Shown piece by piece: positions 6,694 to 8,097 of a DNA stretch of 8,097 nt. How positions within the stretch are numbered: position 1 is the first letter of the stretch; every line of letters starts with the position of its first letter. The stretch covers positions 1 to 8,097 of the forward strand of contig JAUXNR010000625.1 of the NCBI GenBank assembly GCA_030682755.1, given 5' to 3'. The DNA comes from Flavobacterium sp. (GTDB taxonomy: Bacteria; Bacteroidota; Bacteroidia; Flavobacteriales; Flavobacteriaceae). The position numbers and the translations under genes are program-made. The notes under the pieces are model-generated. The model saw only the letters and a list, made by a program, of their open reading frames with translations. It made no database searches and was not told where the DNA came from.

Positions 6694-7594
6694 ATATGGG
6701 CATCAATTAGAAATTAATGAAATCAATGGAGAAAAAATCGATTTATTTTTATTTGCCAATAATATTGAGGATAGAAAATTGTCGGCATTTTATAGAATAG
6801 GTCAAAATAATGAAATTTTAAAAGCATTTTCATTGTACTATCCCAATTCTGAAATTAATAATATAGATAATGTTAGTAATTTAATTATTAAAAGTCACAC
6901 ACAAATAATAGATTTATTAGAAAGCGAAATAGTAAAAAGTGACAAAGAAGTTTTAAATTTATTTATAGATTATTCTTGTATGACTAAGTCATGGTATTAT
7001 ACTATGATAATTTTTTTGACAAATAAAGAATTGATTCAAAAAGAAATAAATGTTTATTTTAGTTATACACCTTCAATTTTTTCGATGCCTTTAGATCCTA
7101 AACCAAATACGGATATCAGTCCTTTGCCTGGAAAATATATTATACCAAACAATAAACCTAAAGCATTAATTGTGGGATTAGGTTATGAAGAAAACAAGGC
7201 TCAAGGTATTATAGATCAATTAGACCCAGCTGTAACATATTTATTTTATACATATCCTGCGTTAGATGACCAATTCGTTAATGCTGTAGAATACAATAAT
7301 AATTCAATTCTTGAAGAGTTTAAGAATAACACAGTAAAATACCCATCAAATGATTTACTTTTTTTAGAAAATCAGCTTTCAAAAATTTATTTTTTGCTAA
7401 AGGATAAATATAGCGTTATAATTGCTCCCTTAGGACCAAAGCCTTTTGCATTTGTATCAATGATGTTGTCAGTAATATTTCACGATATTGAAATTTGGCG
7501 TGTTGGATCAGGAGAAGATATCAATCCTTATCCAAGGAAACCATTTGATACTGATGAATTTATAATTAGTAAAGTTACTTTCGAACTTGAATAA
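6677..7594 (+). CDS. Unrecognised 305-aa protein, possible CARF-like Rossmann sensor
   Basis: I do not recognise a named family. The N-terminal half has alternating strands and helices and a FIDYSCMTKSWYY block (96-108). The C-terminal half begins with a strand-turn-helix, KALIVGLGYEENKA (162-175). It later has APLGPKPFAF (250-259), placed like the GGTKxM-type loop that contacts ligand in CARF domains. It ends with IWRVGSGEDINPYPR (273-287) and a strand-rich tail. This suggests a Rossmann-like nucleotide-sensing fold, but it is analogy by eye only. There are no membrane segments or signal peptide. Two in-frame ATGs exist, at 6677 and 6683. The second gives an 11-nt overlap identical in form to the upstream junction (303 aa) and may be the true start. 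As last gene of the cluster it is probably translated by coupling to the ATPase. Confidence 0.7.
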   Translation: MIMKIKYGHQLEINEINGEKIDLFLFANNIEDRKLSAFYRIGQNNEILKAFSLYYPNSEINNIDNVSNLIIKSHTQIIDLLESEIVKSDKEVLNLFIDYSCMTKSWYYTMIIFLTNKELIQKEINVYFSYTPSIFSMPLDPKPNTDISPLPGKYIIPNNKPKALIVGLGYEENKAQGIIDQLDPAVTYLFYTYPALDDQFVNAVEYNNNSILEEFKNNTVKYPSNDLLFLENQLSKIYFLLKDKYSVIIAPLGPKPFAFVSMMLSVIFHDIEIWRVGSGEDINPYPRKPFDTDEFIISKVTFELE

Positions 7595-7654
7595 ATTCAT
7601 ACCATAGTTGAATAACATTATTTTGATGTATTCCTATCGTTAATTTTAAATTCA

Positions 7655-7762
7655 ATGAAAATACACTTACTACTTACTTTCTTGTTATTAAGCCTGTTCT
7701 CCAATACACAAGAAAAAAGTGCTATCGTTACTTTGGTTTTAGAAAATTGGCGATTAGAATGA
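7655..7762 (+). pseudogene. 35-codon secretory ORF, probable remnant of an exported NTF2/SnoaL-like protein
   Basis: An ATG at 7655 opens a 35-codon frame ending in TGA at 7762. The first 18 or so residues form a typical signal peptide (MKIHLLLTFLLLSLFS) followed by NTQEKSAIVTLVLENWRLE. The QEKSAI...ENW pattern is like the start of the mature part of secreted NTF2/SnoaL-like proteins of Flavobacteria, usually about 150 aa, so this seems to be only the 5' end of such a gene. No continuation is visible in the 49 bp before the next start. It could be a genuine small exported peptide, but truncation next to the accessory cluster is the simpler reading. The family assignment is from memory and weak. 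Confidence 0.4.
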
Positions 7763-7773
7763 TCACTGGGTGA

Positions 7774-7789
7774 TTTTCAACGTTGAAAA
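7774..7789. promoter_or_regulatory. Perfect 16-bp palindrome upstream of the last gene
   Basis: TTTTCAACGTTGAAAA is fully self-complementary with no spacer. It lies 22 bp before the ATG at 7812 and 11 bp after the remnant ORF, a position suited to an operator. A hairpin would have only 6 bp around ACGT, so it is a poor terminator although A-rich and T-rich flanks exist on both strands. The function is inferred. Confidence 0.4.
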
Positions 7790-7811
7790 ATAGTATGATT
7801 AAAATAAAACC

Positions 7812-8097
7812 ATGAATAACCAACAATTACAACTTTGGAATGAAATAAAGCGTTTTGAATTGGATGACCCTGAAATTTCATTAAGTTTCACTGACCGATT
7901 GGCAAGAGAAAACGGTTGGTCAATTGACTATTCAATTCGAGCCATAGTAGAATATAAAAAATTCATGTTTCTAATGACTATTGCCGATCATCCTTTAACT
8001 CCTTCTGACCAGGTTGACCAAGTTTGGCATTTACATTTGCTTTATACGCAATCGTATTGGGAAGACTTTTGCGAGAAAATCATCAAGAGAAAAATAC
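7812..8097 (+). CDS. N-terminus of a TIGR04222 / glycine-rich-domain type protein (partial)
   Basis: An ATG at 7812 opens a frame that runs off the window after 95 codons. The translation begins MNNQQLQLWNEIKRFELDD and then has SFTDRLARENGW (27-38), AIVEYKKFMFL (46-56), and DQVWHLHLLYTQSYWEDFC (71-89). The last block (VDxVWHxHLLxTxxYWxxFC) is the hallmark of the conserved N-terminal domain of TIGR04222 membrane proteins and of glycine-rich-domain proteins. Full-length members usually go on to transmembrane segments and a Gly-rich C-terminus, which would be beyond the edge. Cellular function is not known. Composition is closer to the left flank than to the cluster, so it is probably resident chromosome. 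Confidence 0.8.
   Translation, partial: MNNQQLQLWNEIKRFELDDPEISLSFTDRLARENGWSIDYSIRAIVEYKKFMFLMTIADHPLTPSDQVDQVWHLHLLYTQSYWEDFCEKIIKRKI

Larger units (their letters stand above)
2762..7594 (+). other. AT-rich four-gene accessory cassette, candidate defence operon
   Basis: Four same-strand genes (methyltransferase, metallophosphoesterase, ORC/CDC6-like ATPase, CARF-like protein) fill this span with a 13-bp gap and then two overlaps. Base composition by eye is far more AT-rich than rtcB on the left and somewhat more than the partial gene on the right, suggesting acquisition by transfer. I saw no integrase, transposase, tRNA or clear flanking direct repeat, so the mode of entry is unknown. The operon reading rests on spacing, and the defence reading rests on gene content. 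Confidence 0.6.

Noticed and set aside
7595..7654. Terminator after the 305-aa gene
   Set aside because: No stable hairpin with a T-run was seen in the spacer, so the cluster's transcript end is not assigned.
2571..7811. Attachment-site direct repeats flanking the AT-rich cluster
   Set aside because: Comparing the two intergenic edges by eye gave only short AT-rich matches, and there is no integrase, transposase or tRNA in the window.

Overview
The window looks like a chromosomal segment of a Bacteroidota bacterium, most probably a Flavobacterium or close relative. The evidence is the low GC content, TTG / TAnnTTTG-type promoter sequence, weak or absent Shine-Dalgarno sites, and flanking proteins of types I associate with Flavobacteriaceae. 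The species cannot be named from the sequence alone.

Layout. (1) Bases 1-983, minus strand: N-terminal 327 codons of a large protein resembling the leader of a superfamily I-type DNA helicase. Its C-terminus lies off the left edge. (2) Bases 984-1148: divergent intergenic region with three perfect dyads (1011-1027, 1046-1070, 1098-1130), two of them likely DNA- or RNA-level regulatory elements for rtcB. (3) Bases 1149-2570, plus strand: rtcB, the 3'-phosphate/5'-OH RNA ligase, complete with its metal-binding and guanylylation motifs. (4) Bases 2571-2761: spacer with a tandem CAGTGGT heptamer array and a good candidate promoter. (5) Bases 2762-7594: a markedly AT-rich, tightly packed four-gene cluster on the plus strand. 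It encodes a D12-class adenine-N6 DNA methyltransferase, a calcineurin-like metallophosphoesterase, an ORC/CDC6-like P-loop ATPase with a degenerate Walker A, and an unrecognised 305-aa protein with a CARF-like C-terminal half. (6) Bases 7595-7811: a short secretory ORF that looks like a gene remnant, and a perfect 16-bp palindrome. (7) Bases 7812-8097: start of a TIGR04222 / glycine-rich-domain type protein that runs off the right edge.

Interpretation. The flanks are ordinary core-type genes of moderate GC, and the middle four genes are much more AT-rich and read as an inserted accessory cassette. The last three are translationally coupled: each downstream ATG lies inside the end of the previous gene, and both junctions can be read as the same 11-nt overlap, ATG-NNNN-TTAA. 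The methyltransferase sits 13 bp upstream and probably shares the transcript. The mix of a DNA-marking enzyme, a candidate nuclease or phosphodiesterase, an AAA+-type ATPase and a possible nucleotide-sensing protein is typical of anti-phage defence loci. I do not recognise this exact combination as a named system, so it is the best candidate here for something undescribed. That function is inferred from gene content and arrangement and is not shown by the sequence.
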